From Malachius bipustulatus (Eukaryota > Arthropoda > Insecta > Coleoptera > Melyridae): 64,000 bases of DNA. Numbering within the stretch: the first letter of the stretch is position 1; every line of letters starts with the position of its first letter. Of this stretch, positions 47,880 through 60,452 are shown in pieces. Location: the NCBI GenBank assembly GCA_910589415.1, contig OU342631.1, positions 4,898,001 through 4,962,000 of the forward strand. Reading direction: 5' to 3'. The notes below the pieces were generated by a model. It ran no database searches, was not told where the DNA came from, and saw only the letters and a program-made list of their open reading frames with translations. The position numbers and the translations under genes were made by a program.

Positions 47880-49290
47880 GTTAAGCCTTTTTACATCTTA
47901 CATGCCATGGGATTCTTACATCAACAAGTTTCAGATGTTTTTCTTCTTTAGCTTTATTATTGCATCTTACAATCCATGTCTTGGCCGACCTCTTCTTACT
48001 GATGTTTTGCCAAGTTTTGCATTAACATTGCGCCACTTCAATTCTTCAAACCTGTTTGCACAAAATCCAAGTTATTCGATACCAAATCAACTAGATGCTA
48101 GAGCAATCCAAAGTACCACTTTTTAAACTTCAGTTTAAATCTGTGGGGTCAATGTGGTTGTCGGGGAGATCAACCCCACCGATATGCTTATTGGAAATCG
48201 AAACAACCTGGGGACATTACTTCTTGGGACTCCATATTTTTCTTTCAAACCTCTTCAAACTATTTCTGGGAGTTGACCACAAAAGATTGACAATAAATTG
48301 ATCACTCAGTTGTCGGTGGTTTCGGTTACTTTTTACAGTCATAGTCAATTGATAACTTGTAGTTTGGAATTCCGTTATGCCCTACAGTTTCCAGGGTAAA
48401 ATGCCTTTTTTATGAAGATATGCCATAAGAGGAACAGAGGTTATAAAATAAGATTTTATGGTTCCTATTGTTTTGCATATATTGATAGGTATGTACAAAA
48501 ATTGATTTTGAATACTTACCATTATCCATTGTCCATTGATATACATTGATGGGGTCAATTTTATACAACTTGTCAAACCCAGGTTGGCTAACTGGAATTA
48601 GAATTTGATTGCTACTGACGTGTAAAAATTGTCTGAATTTTTTCAAACTAAGGTTTAATGTAACTTATGTAAATATACCTATACATATCTCCCATAGATT
48701 TATCTTCAATTATTGGAATATTTTCCGGTAGATTAGGATTAGTTTGTGTGCTGACTCACTTAAAATTTCTCAAGTAATTCACTAGCAAATAAAATTATTG
48801 ATAAATTGGTATGGGGTTTTCATATCTAAGATTTTTGTGGATGATTATCACTTTCTGTAAATTCTTTCTCCTGTTTGGACAATCGCAAGTTATATTCCCT
48901 GCAGGTTATTCTAGCTGTGTCTTCAGAAATATTTTTCCTACCTGTTGTTGACGTCGTGACGGATGTTGAGGAAGATGGTTGTGTTGACAAGGATACTGTT
49001 GACGAGAAACTGCTGTTTCCGGCAAAGCTTCTGTTCTCTTGATTAGAATGTCAGATAGATGTAGGTATTAGTCTTGTGTATCAGAGATCAGAAGAACATG
49101 TTTGCTCTCTTCGTTTGATGAACTCAAGTCTTTTGGATGAACTGTAAGAACTTCGTAGTCGTCGTCGTTATGCCACCTTCACTTCCTTTGGAAAATTCAT
49201 GGCGATGACTTTTTCTTGGGTTCCGCATCAGAGGTCTTGGTTTTTGTTGTTCTTCAACTACAGACTCATTTTATGAAAAACTACAGCCTA
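47880..49290 (-). pseudogene. piggyBac-type transposase remnant, minus strand
   Basis: Read on the minus strand, a frame at 48646-48500 gives KKFRQFLHVSSNQILIPVSQ then GFDKLYKIDPIN, matching the piggyBac pattern of a (R)FLHF block followed by DRLYKIRP. Next comes TSVPLMAYLHKKGI (about 48450-48400), the DNYFTS..L...L...GI block with the Asp-bearing start lost. Then NKHIGGVDLPDNHI (about 48180), the NK.MGGVD block. It ends in FKLKFKKWYFGLL-like sequence and a degraded C-terminus near 47890. Acidic sequence at 49280-49080 (DDDYEVLTVHPKDLSSSN) may be the N-terminal region. Numerous stops and frameshifts make it dead. TTAA duplications were not identified. Confidence 0.72.
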
Positions 49291-49723
49291 CTTCTATGTG
49301 TAAACTTTGGATAAATTCATCAAATGAATTTAGGCTTAAATATTTTTCATGCAGTTTTTTTGTAGTGGTATACATATATGTACATACATTGTATAATAAT
49401 AAAATATTTTACTACAATAATGTCAAATTACACAAAAGGATTAAACAACAAAGTCAGAACTAAAACGGAATAATACAAATAAGGTAAATTACTAAAGAGG
49501 ACGGAATGTGCGTTTTCAAATGCATCCCATCCAGCGCATTAGGCTTACACTATGCATTTAAGCGTTAAGGTAATTTTTGGTAATAATATTTTTATAGGAC
49601 AGATTTTATAGGGTTTATCATGACAGTACAGGTACAGGATGTAGTTAGACTTATTATTAGTTTAAGAAATGTATCAGAAGCTAAAGGTATTGACAGGACA
49701 ATAATCCGCTTTATTTAAACTCA

Positions 49724-49905
49724 TGATGTTTGTGTTTCTTTCAAACACACTTTCTTATCGATAACATACTCCCGAATTGGTTTATTAGTTTCCATAATGA
49801 CTCCGTCATTAAGAATAATTCCTAGGCAAGCAGGAAGTCGATGAAGTTCTCCACGCGCTCTATCTAAGTAACAATTAACTTTGACAATATTACAATAAAA
49901 AAAAA
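49724..49905 (-). CDS. Unrecognised coding-like segment (possible last exon), minus strand
   Basis: On the minus strand a frame of about 60 codons reads NIVKVNCYLDRARGELHRLP, then CLGIILNDGVIMETNKPIRE, then YVIDKKVCLKETQTS and TGA (49724-49726). An AATAAA word follows 6 nt after the stop, the arrangement of a 3' terminal exon. A poly-T tract and AG-type acceptor candidates (TTTAG or TCAAAG) precede the frame. The amino-acid make-up is protein-like, but I do not recognise the family. It could be the end of a host gene whose other exons lie to the right, or a transposon remnant. The ordinary ATG-start rule would miss it. Confidence 0.4.
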
Positions 49906-52706
49906 GGATCTAAACAGAGCGAGATACAGGTCTTGGTTATTGTTAGATTGTTATTCAATTAATTGTTATTAGGGAGAGTGTGCTTATCCGAAGTGCGAAT
50001 CTATTATGTTTTCACTGTTCCTTTTTTAGAAGGCACTCCCTGTAATTACTGATTTCAACCTTCTCCCAGACATATCCAGTTCCTAAACACGTAATTCTTA
50101 TGTGTTTTCTAACACTGGAGGTCTATAGATACATGTAACCAAGTGTCCTAATTTTCATGGTTGTAAAGTCAAGTTTTATAAAAATTTTGATGAAAATATC
50201 GTATTTTTTTATAAAAACTTTGATACATGCACCTATGGGTTTATTGTGAAATTGTGTATTTATAATTATGTTCGCATAATCATCAAGAGGCATTTTCTGA
50301 TGTGCAACGATAATTATTTTAATTTTCAACAAAATCTTTTTGAATGAGTTTAAAAAATATCGTTTTGAAATCCTAATAAAAAAACGTTCCTTTTTGTTCA
50401 TCGCAAATTATTAAGTAACATTATTTTGATACTGTTTTTTATACAGTAAATAAATGTAGCTTTTTAGGTATGAATAAACTGAGAAAATTGTTAATACCTA
50501 TACATTTTTAAGTTCACTTAATATTGCGATAAAATTAATGGACAGTCTTGGATAAAGGACATAAAAAAGGACTTTTTTCTTCCAATTACCATATCAGATA
50601 TAACTAATTTGATCATATTCTCTATTTTAAGAAGTTCCTGTAATTTTTATATACTTTTAGTACAAATCTTGTAGCAGCGCCACTGGTAGAACTGCAAAAA
50701 TTGATGTATATTAGAAAAATTTCCTTGATGTTTAAAAGATGCTCAGTAAAAATATGTTTATTGGTTGGTATCAAAGATACACAACTATAAGTAAAATATT
50801 TATAAAAATGTCGGTAACAATAATGTTATTGTGTTGTAAAGAAAAGAGGGAAATTATTATAATCAATATAAGGGTTGAGAATTTGTTGCAATAATAATAA
50901 TAGGAGACCGTAATTACAGCAAAGTATCCCATAATAAATATTATAAGTAATACATTAGGTATGTAATTATAAACAAATGAATAATTTTCAGGGTAGAGAA
51001 ACCTAACAATAATCAATGATCTGACTTATCAGATTCTGGTCAGTTTGAGGTCATCTCTATTGAAAAATAATATAATACGTATTGTAAAAATGCTTTGAGG
51101 GAATACTTTGCTTTTTTATGGTCTCGTATAAGAACAATTCTTGGTCGGCCCTTTGTTCAGGACACTATTTACCATACATATTATAAACATCTGACTGAAT
51201 TATTCCTTTCTGTCTCACTGAATTTTGGTCCAAGCACTCCAAGTGCCAAAAAGGGCAAACCAAAATTACATTTAAAATAACACTGTATTCTAGTTCATTA
51301 ACGATTTAATAATTAAGGTAATTGAAGTTCCGTTTTCTGCTCTGTAACAATACTTGCATTAATTTTGGCGTGACGAAAGTCACAAATTGAAATGTAGGTA
51401 ATGAGGAAAAAAATTCCACATGCTTTTTTTTCCACACTATTAATAATAATAAGTCTAGAAAGATCCTGTATTACTCAAATTTTAGACTGATATGATAAAT
51501 GTTACAATAAGAAACTAAGATAACTTCTGTTGGAAAATTCTATAGTCTTAGATTTACCTACTTACTTCTGTTTTAACTGTTAGGTCCCTTATTAAAATAC
51601 AACCTACTTTACATAGGTAAGACTTAATGTAATTTTTTATTAGCTTAATAATACAACGATAAATTTCCGACTGTACTTATGCTGATTCCGATTCCTTACA
51701 AAATTTACAATATGCATCAATTAAAAATTGTAGATTTTGTAAGTATTTTGCTTGCTAGGAGTATAAGTGCAATTTCATATGAATGTTACGAATTTACATA
51801 TCGTGCTGTGACGAAGGACTTCGTCCAAGTTTGTAAAATTCTTTACAGCTTGGTTACATTTCCACGGTCCTTTATATATGTCGAATGAATACTTTGTGGA
51901 ACAATGATAAATGATAATAAATATTAACATTTTGAGTGCGTGATTTAAGAGAAATAACGAATTTCTATAAAATATATTCTTTATTTTACTCACTCAAAGT
52001 CTAGCTAGTACTGATGCAGTGTTTTGATTAATGACACTGGCACTGGGGTAGTAGCTAGTAAGTTTTTCAATTTTATAATATCACCTGTTGTGTATCATGT
52101 AAATTTAATTTAGATAATAATAATTGTATATCTGTTGTAGTCTGTACGATGGTGTATAGAGGTACCTAATAGATTAGTTTTGGTTTCTTTTTAATAAAAT
52201 TTCCACTTTTATAAAATGTAGTGCGACACCATTTTAATAAATCTTCTTTAATTCTTTCTTTTTTTACAATAATAATCTAATTCATTATTGTATTTCTTTA
52301 AATTTTCTACTCACATATTATGGTTTTGATTTCTTGATTTTAATTTAACTCTATATGTATTTTTTAAATGTTTTGTCTTTTTTAAACTTAAAAAATCATC
52401 ATTGTTTTAATAATTTGCTTAAACTCTACTAATCAATTTATTTTTATATATTCTAATAATGTAAATTTTATTTTTATAAATTTTATTAACCTAAATAATG
52501 TATTTAACGAAAAACGTCGTGATAAAACAGCTTTATTTGATTACATACACACATAGAAGAAATTGTGGAAAGTTTATGCTATACTCCAAATTGTTAAATA
52601 TTATGGCGTCGAACTACATCAAATCGGAGTTTGTACATAGGTATGTACTTTGTAAGAATAAACCATTTTTGTATTCAGTTTAGTCCCTCCTGTTTGTTAT
52701 TCAAAA
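49906..52706. other. AT-rich DNA, one half MITE, no gene recognised
   Basis: Very AT-rich with short frames only. A half copy of the 37351-37600 hairpin lies at about 51000-51060. A 61-codon frame at 51095-51280 (ending STPSAKKGKPKLHLK) is unrecognised. Confidence 0.4.
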
Positions 52707-52708
52707 TA

Positions 52709-52856
52709 CAGGATGACCTAAATTCGAAAGCCACTATTTGGATCCCATAATTATTATAAGAGAGACTGATTTAGATTACATAGCAGCTTCTGAAATCTTA
52801 AAGTGGATTCTCTCAATTAGAGATCCTAATCTGGCTCAGTAATTTCAGTCATTCTG
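52709..52856. mobile_element. 148-bp TA-flanked MITE
   Basis: The tips CAGGATGACCTAAATT and, mirrored, CAGAATGACTGAAATT lie between TA at 52707-52708 and 52857-52858. Words inside (GATTAGGATCTC and GAGAGAATCC) do not fully mirror, so only short TIRs are clear. Non-coding. Confidence 0.55.
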
Positions 52857-52858
52857 TA

Positions 52859-53429
52859 TACAAGAAGTATAATATAATATATCAGCAACCGATGGTCTAC
52901 CTCATATCGTTCCTGTTATTGTGTTGTTCACTAGTCCAATGTTCCTACTTACTGTGCCACCCTGTATACTGTATATCATCCGCCAGTACCTGACGTGTCG
53001 GATATTTCGTACACTGTGTATGCTTTCCGGCACTTTCCCGATAGACTGATCCTCCTCAGGGCTTATTACATAGGTAAAGTTTATTATTTACTTTTACACG
53101 TAATTCTGTTTATATCCAAATTATAGTACCTAGATAGATATTGAACTTAATAACTGAATAAATAGGGAGTTTATTTTATTGTTTTTCTTTTTCTTCACGT
53201 ATACCTTACCTAATAGATTTATTTGTTTTTTCATACAATATAATGTAATATATTCACTGGATTAAACTTTGAGTGGACCACTCCGAAATTTTGCTGCAGT
53301 TACATAAAAGTCTTTTAGAATAAAAAAATTCCATCTTGAAACACCAATGTTTTTTGGATTGTTTGCTTTTTTTAAATTTACAATTAAAGAGTATAAGTGT
53401 AAAAAAATGATCTAACTTTATATCAATTA
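52859..53429. other. AT-rich DNA, lone transposon tip
   Basis: A lone tip GCCACCCTGTATAC lies near 52957. No gene seen. Confidence 0.4.
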
Positions 53430-54055
53430 CCAAATACTAGTATTAAAGAAGCAAGCAAACCGCGTATAGTCTGGTACTATAGATCGGCTAAATGGGAAGA
53501 ACTCAGGGAATATTATCGAGCTTTTCCATGGAGGATTGTTTGTTTTCGTTCTAGTGATCCATCTGTTTGTGCTAGGGAAGTTGCTCAAGTCATCTTAACA
53601 GGCATGGAAGCCTACCATTCCCTTAAAAACATCCCTCAAACAGCAGACATTAGTTCAACAAAAGATGCAAGGAAGCTGTCACCTCCAAACAACTGGCTTT
53701 TCGCCAATGGCGAGAGAACCCCGACCGCACAAATCACCACAATTTCATCCTTGCTCGAAACAAATGCAAAGAAATAATAGATCAAATCAAGGAAACTCAC
53801 AACCAAAGAATTAGGAACAAACTACTCTCCTGTCCTAACGGTTCGAAATCTTTTTGGTCGGTCAGTAAGGCAGTCAGCCAGAACTTCACCAGATCCACGA
53901 TTCCACCACTTATACAAGGATAGACGGGACTGTCGCATCCACGGCTACTGAAAAAGTGAACTTGTTGGCAGGAGTATTTTCTTCATACTCTTCCGTTGAC
54001 TTTCAGGGAAAAACTCCGCCAATGATCCCTTCCATGAAGTCCCAAATGTCAGACA
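53430..54055 (+). pseudogene. LINE 5' segment, same family as 16440-18253
   Basis: Frames read KWEELREYYRAFPWRIVCF and DPSVCAREVAQVILTGMEAY, the region between endonuclease and reverse transcriptase. They continue with a block that matches 16440-16720 almost base for base (CTCACAACCAAAGAATT.AGGAACAAACT and onward to TCAGACATTGT). It breaks off abruptly at about 54060, so the reverse transcriptase is absent. Stops and shifts are present. Confidence 0.8.
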
Positions 54056-54255
54056 TTGTGTTTGGACCTTATTAGATCCACGACAGGTGTCGTTCCGAAA
54101 ACTCTTATGGAAAACTTGAAAAGAATAAATTTAAGTCCAAACTTACATGCGCTGATCCAGAAAGCTGTAATAATCAACACTTGCCACATGGTCAATTCCT
54201 TCAAGACAAGAAGAATAAACAGTCAAGTTGTTTTGATCAGATCCGCAACTTGATA
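54056..54255 (+). pseudogene. C-terminal tail of a different LINE (GVVPKTL motif)
   Basis: A 65-codon frame reads LDLIRSTTGVVPKTLMENLK then LSPNLHALIQKAVIINTCHM. It matches the short tail (ATG.VPK.L...L, LQKA.I..T) found at the end of many insect LINE polyproteins. It begins exactly where the preceding LINE piece ends, so the two are fused by deletion or insertion. Confidence 0.6.
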
Positions 54256-54309
54256 CAAAAACCAACTATAAATTTAGAAGTTGAGATGAAAATTGAAATA
54301 ATAATAATA

Positions 54310-55985
54310 TACGTAGTTGTGGAGAGATTATATCGAGGAGTTGTTCAAAGACGATAGAAATTCAGACTGCGAGAAAGGGGAGGAAGAGGAAAGGGGTAAA
54401 TATAATGGTCCAACAATAACGGCAGCAGAGGTGGTAAGAGCGATGATCGAAATAAAAGACAGAAAAGCATGCGGACCCGACGAAATTCCGGCAGACATAT
54501 TGAAATTGTTCAAAGACTGGACAATCTATGCAGACTATACAACAGAATCTATGAAACGGGAGAAATCCCCAGAAAATGGATGAAATAAGCATTTGTCATG
54601 ATTCGTAAGAAACATTACGCAAGAAAAGGTGAAGACTTTAGAACCATCTCATGAGCCATGCACTCAAAATCTTCCTAAAAATCATCCACCAACGAATATA
54701 CAAAAAAATAGAAGCTCAAATAGGACCAACGCAGTTTGGATTTAGAGATAGTCTGGGAACGAGAGAAGCCCTATTTACCATACAAGTGCTAATACAGAAA
54801 TGCAGAGATGTAAACTGCGACGTACATGCGTACTTTATAGATTTTAGGATAACCTTTGACAGAGTGCATGAGAAATTGATAAGAATCCTAAGAAAAACAA
54901 GGATAGATAAAAGAGATCTGAAAATAATATCAGGCTTATATTGTGGTCAGAGGGCAGCTGTGAGAGTTGATGATAAAGTAACAGAAGATATTAAAATGCA
55001 ACGAGGAGTGTTATTCCGAAGAACTGTTTCGTGAGGCACTAGACAGCCAGCAAGAGGGCATATATGTAAATGGAACGCCTCTGAATAACATCAGATATGC
55101 AGATGATACGGTGATAATAATTAATAGATAGAGTAAATGGAGGTGGAAACAGTGTATGGCCGCGAATTGAATGCATCATGCAAAGACGAGGTACATGGTT
55201 GTAAGCAGAGCCAGTGACATATTGCATCGAATTCGAATAATAGGAAGAACAACTCTGGAACGGGTGGCTGGAACGGGAACTCTGGAACTTCTACTAGCAA
55301 CATCACGGAACATTGAGCAACGTACTAGGAACATTCGTAAACATTTCGGAAATTTGGAACAGAAACATAAATGTTCCCCTTTGTTGCTTTGGTGGATACG
55401 TGTCTTTAGAGTGCACTCTTAATGACAGGTGGGATCACTCCCGTCAAATTGGTCAACGGATAGAAAAGGCGAGATCTGTGTTCCTGAGAATGAGAAATAT
55501 CTTCAGTAGTAATAGCCTAAGCCTGCATCTGCGTAAGAGGATGATAAAGTGCTACGTTTATTCTGTGCTATTATATGGAGTGGAAGCCTGGGCGCTCACG
55601 GAGGCAACATTAAGACGTATAGAGGCCTTTGATGTGTGGATAATGCGAAGAATTCTGAAGATTGGATGGACAGAACACGTAAAAAACGAGGAGGTGCTAA
55701 GAAGGATGAAGACAGAGAGAGAACTGATGAAGATCGTAAAAATCAGAAAATTTACGTACCTTGGTCACATAATGCAAAATGAAAAGTAAAGTTTATTAAA
55801 GCTCGTGCTTCAAAGAAAAATAGAAGGTAGAAGACCACCAGGAAGACGACGTACATCATGGCTGAAAAATCTACGCCAATGGTATGGGATGACGTCCTTG
55901 ATGATAGCTAAATTCGCTGAGCGGATAAGGTATGAGGAAGAAGAAAAAGGTATAGTTAACAGATGTATTGAATTATTTCCATAAC
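54310..55985 (+). pseudogene. RTE-like LINE: reverse transcriptase and C-terminal region
   Basis: The reading runs from WRDYIEELFKDDRN (54317), through ITAAEVVRAMIEIKDRKACG then PDEIPADILK, MSHALKIFLKIIHQRIYKKI, GPTQFGFRDSLGTREALFTI, YFIDFRITFDRVHEKLI (catalytic block A) and MQRGVLFRR. It then reads NIRYADDTVIIINR (about 55090; YADD intact) and LLYGVEAWALTEATLRRIEA, RRILKIGWTEHVKNEEVLRR, TYLGHIMQNEK and GRRPPGRRRTSWLKNL. Several frameshifts and stops split it into pieces. There is no endonuclease. The group is usually annotated as endonuclease-reverse transcriptase or craniofacial development protein 2-like; the clade is inferred. Confidence 0.85.
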
Positions 55986-58900
55986 ATTTTACCTCAGCAG
56001 TCTGATTTGTTAACAATGGTAACGACCTTATAGTTCCATAGAGTTGCATCGGAAGGTATTATTCTGGACGGTACCATGAGGCCCTCCCTTTATCACACCG
56101 ACTTGACTTGATCACTACCTGTTCCTTGACATTCCAGTAATTTTACTAATTTTAATGTTTACTATAATTTTACGAATTCAGTTTACTGTAAAATATTCAC
56201 TATTTCACTCAATTTAGTTTAAAACTGGTGAAAAATGTCAAGCGATTCGTTCTGATAAAATGTCTCCATGGGCGCAAAAAAATGTTAAGGCATTTCGAGA
56301 TATAGGTACAGGATGTCCAATTAAAATGAGATTTTGAATATAAGTTTAAATAAGATCTAGAATCTTAACCCAGAATTCTAAAGAATCGCCAAAATTGCAC
56401 AAATGCAAACCAGAAATGAAACAATAAGATTCGTGATTTGTTATATTTTGTTTCGAAATTCATACCAGCTTCTTCTCTATGCGTTCTCAATCGCAACCGA
56501 GAACAAAGTTTTTCTCTCGTTTTTCAATTTCTATTTTTCAGAAATTAGAAGGCAATTTCCTTTTCTCACATTTCTCCTCTGTACACGAGGTTGTCTGAAG
56601 GTTTGAGACATGAATTTATATTTCTGCGAATGATTGAAAGTTAGATTGTATTATATAACACAATGATATGGCTTTTTATATAGAACTCTATTCATTATCA
56701 AAGTTTCTTGTTACTATACATCATCATCAGGACATTTAGAATTATTTAATTTAAATAAACTTACAAACATTTTTTAGTTAATATCGGATTATGATGTTCA
56801 ATTTTCTAGTTCAATTAAGTTCAATATTTTTGTGAGTTTCTTTATAAGGTATAAAAAAAAAATTGTATGGCTCTGGTAAGTATCAGAAGTCTTCAAGTAG
56901 CCCCAAGGGCCTCTGACCTAATCTAACGACTGCTGTGAAGCAACCGAGACCCCTTTTTACCTCCCGAAGCACGATCGATCCCGGAAATTTTTCACCACTA
57001 TAAGTGGTCACATATCCAAGTATAATGACCAAACCAAGCCATGCTGCACTTTAGAGATCGTTTGACCGAAATAATAAACCTGTTATAATAGGTATTATAA
57101 TAGGTATTTGATCTTTTCGTTTCAAAGCTTCCGGACAGAGGTACATACTACGCTGATTTTGAAGGCTGCTTTATTGAAATTTCAATAGCTTGAGGGCCAA
57201 CGGGGGGCGATTTTGTGTAAATTTATTCCTGTTAATTTTACAGAAAATTTCAGCAGAAGACATCATCAGCGATCAGACTAGATCATCAGACAAAATCGAC
57301 GTCCAAAGGCTCTGTATTGTCATTGTCATTGTCTGCCTCTGCAGGGGAATAGATGAGGAAAAAGAGAGCATTGAAAACAAAAGACATCAGTCAGTAACGC
57401 TAGGAGAACTAGGAGAACAGTCCAAAGAATGGAATCCTCAGTTTACGATCACTGGCATCACTTATAGGTACGAGTAAGCATGAGGTAGCCTGCAATGAAT
57501 GATTTGGCTACAATACTAAGATTTGTATCTAAAGACATCGGCTTAGTATAATTTAAAGAGTAATAATTATTAAAACTACAGCTAAAATACCAGTTACAAA
57601 AATAACAACAAGAATTTGTTGAGCTAGTCATGGATGATCCGTGACTAGATTAGAAAGTAAAAATGTAAAAAGGCTGATCAATCAGGAAAAGCAATGAAAA
57701 GGAAAAAATATAACCACATCGATAAAGTATACATTTTGCATACCATCTATGAGTTCAAGCAATGTTGAGATGAGACTTGACAATGACACCTATTTTGTAT
57801 TTTTTTTTATTTTTTAGATTTTATTGAACTTCAAAAAAGGTATTAGTAAAATGAAAAATAATAAATAATGCTGCTGCAAATCTTTCTAGGATTAAAAGCT
57901 TCTTTTATTTCTGGTTTCAACTTTTCGAGTTGGCTTTTTGAATAAATTGAATAAATAAGTGCATCAATTATTTTGATTTTTCAGATTATTAATTAAAATG
58001 TCTCCTTAAAACTTATAATTTCAGTCGGTAGAAATGATTTTTATTTTTTTCCGCGATAAAGTAGATAAGCTAAAAATTGCCTCCGATAAGTGTATATTAT
58101 TTCGAAAACTGCAAGATACAACTTTGCAGAATTTTAACTTCCATTATTTTACTAGGTGTTATTTGTGTTGTAATTCGTGTGTGTTGATTTTTATTTTATT
58201 TTGCAGCGTGTTATTACATCATTTAAGGAGATTTAAAGGTAAATATTATGGTTGTTTTAATTTCAGTGTAATAAAAGCATAATTTTTTGAACAATCTTTA
58301 GAATATATTTAATTATAACCAGGTACAGATTTCTTTGCTAAAGGTCATGCATATTAATTCAATTAAAGGAAAAGTTTAAATTATAATTTTTTTTGTAAAT
58401 CTCAGCCTGCGGTAAAAATGTCAAAAATGTCTTATATAAAGCCAAATTAACACATTAGGCGTCTAACTCAAATATAAAGCAATATAAAAAAAAATTATAG
58501 GTACTTTGTGGTACAGTAGTGTGTAAAATGGATAGATAATGATCTCACTTATAATTACCGCATTATAGTTTCTACTTTGAATTTTTTTTTCAAATAGGAA
58601 AATACTTCAAAAATTTATGCGTTAGGTACCTACCTAATTGAAGAAAAATGCGTTTTTTCAATTTAATATTCTACTCATTCTTTAAATAGGTACTTGATAG
58701 GTATTTTTTGCCATTCTGAATAAAGCAGTAGTTCTTTTTAACATTTTTAACAACAAGAAAATAAAATTTTCAAAAATTTCTTGTGAGACCAAAATAATAG
58801 AAAATTGAAAATGCTAATTTTGCCATTAAACTCAGTATCTGAGGTTAGAAAACAATTTAGAACAACTTTTTCGAGTAACTTTTTTCAAAATCTCTACCCG

Positions 58901-59312
58901 CGAATCAAAATATCGACAATTGGCTCTCTTTGCAAAGACGTAGTAGGCGTGGTTTAAAGATCAAATTTCAGTTTAATTTCGTAAAAAGTGTGGCATCGGT
59001 CTGCATGACTGTACAAAATTTCGAACCTCGACTCCTTCAAATAGCGAAAATACAGGGGTGTATTCATCTTAAATGCGACACACTGTATACTAAAAATTAT
59101 TCATAATCAATGAGATTGGCAAAAAATGTTGTAATTTATGTTCCCTTCAAAGCTCATTTTGAATTTTTTATAAATTATTTGGTTTAAGTACTTTAATTCT
59201 TTCTAAAAGCTGCGCGCTAAAAATTAAAAATGAACAAAAATTCGCTAGCATCAAAAATACAAAATTTGCAATTTCTCAAAATTTGAATAATTCGAAAACT
59301 ATGGCATAAGTA
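55986..59312. other. AT-rich DNA, no gene recognised
   Basis: A 95-codon frame at 57190-57477 is open but unrecognised. A lone tip of a TA element (GCGACACACTGTATAC) ends near 59091. Otherwise there are short frames only. Confidence 0.4.
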
Positions 59313-60452
59313 CTGTGTCCAGTTTAAAATGCAGTATATGGGTATATTGGAAACGGCAGAAGATACAGGGTCGGTTAAATTAGAGAAAAGGTGCACAATT
59401 TGATGCTTAATAATAATTTTTTTTTTTTTTTTAATATTTTCAGTCGTTGCTAAAATATCCTGAAAAAACTGAAAAATCTAAATTTCTTATTTTACCCATA
59501 TCTTTTTTATTATTGGAAATTAATTAATTATTTTTGTAAGCTTAGGTACATAAGTCGTCAAAAGCTATTCGTTTGACATTACAAAAATTTGCAAAGCCGA
59601 CTAGATCCCAAAGTTTTCATAGCCAACTTTTGTTTTTCTTATGGCCGCCATATTGTTTTCCTGTCATTCGGTATGAAAAAAATAATGGAAACCAAAAACT
59701 AATAAACTTCAAAAAATAAATTTCAAAAACTTTTATTCTTCTTTTTTCATAAAAAGAAAAAAGAAAAACAAAATTAATTTCGCTGAAATACGTCAATATG
59801 AAGTCATACTGCTTGCCTCGTGGTTTTTTAATTTCTCTATGATATATTCTATCTAAAAAGTTGTCTTTTTTTAAGGAAAAATAAGAATAATTTCCATAAT
59901 TTTTTACTTAAACTTGTTTTCTCACACTTTCAGGTGTCAAAAAACCAAAAAAATCGTTGGAGTGCAAAAAAAATAACGATGAATTTTTTTCTTAGCGGTC
60001 AAGCAAAAGTAAGGCTTCAACTAAATAGTAAATAGCAAAATAATCCTCTCTTAGAAAAAATTTTTGAAATTTATTTTTTGAAGTTTATTAGTTTTTGGAT
60101 TCCATTATTTTTTTCATACCGAATGACATAGAAAAACAATATAGCGGCCATAAGAAAAGCAAAAGTTGGCTATGAAAACTTTGGGATCTAGTCGGCTTTG
60201 AAAATTTTTGTAATGTCAAACGGATAGCAAACGGATATTAATTTCCAAAGATAAAAAACATATGGGTAAAATAATAAATTTTGATTTTTCAGTTTTTTCA
60301 GGATATTTCAGTAACGACTGAAAATATTCAAAAAAAAAAAATCAAATTCTAATTACGCTTCAAATTGTGCAACTTTTCTCTAATTTAACCTACCCTTAAT
60401 CTCTTGCCGTTTTCAATATACCCATGTACTGTATTTTAAACTGGACACCCTG
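59313..60452. mobile_element. ~1.14-kb giant hairpin of the core family (tip type GTGTCCAGTTTAAAAT)
   Basis: The left tip CTGTGTCCAGTTTAAAATGC and the mirrored right tip CAGGGTGTCCAGTTTAAAAT are inverted. The core words CGGTTAAATTAGAGAAAAG, CAGTCGTTGCTAAAATATCC, AAAGCCGACTAGATCCCAAA and CTTATGGCCGCCATATTG are mirrored in the right arm. The left flank is TA, the right TT, so one target base has mutated. Non-coding. Confidence 0.85.

Noticed and set aside
52893..52900. CTACCTCA, a perfect let-7 seed match downstream of lin-28
   Set aside because: It is 5.8 kb past the stop, beyond other elements and likely poly(A) sites. The same 8-mer also occurs in intron 2 near 34440, so chance is enough to explain it.
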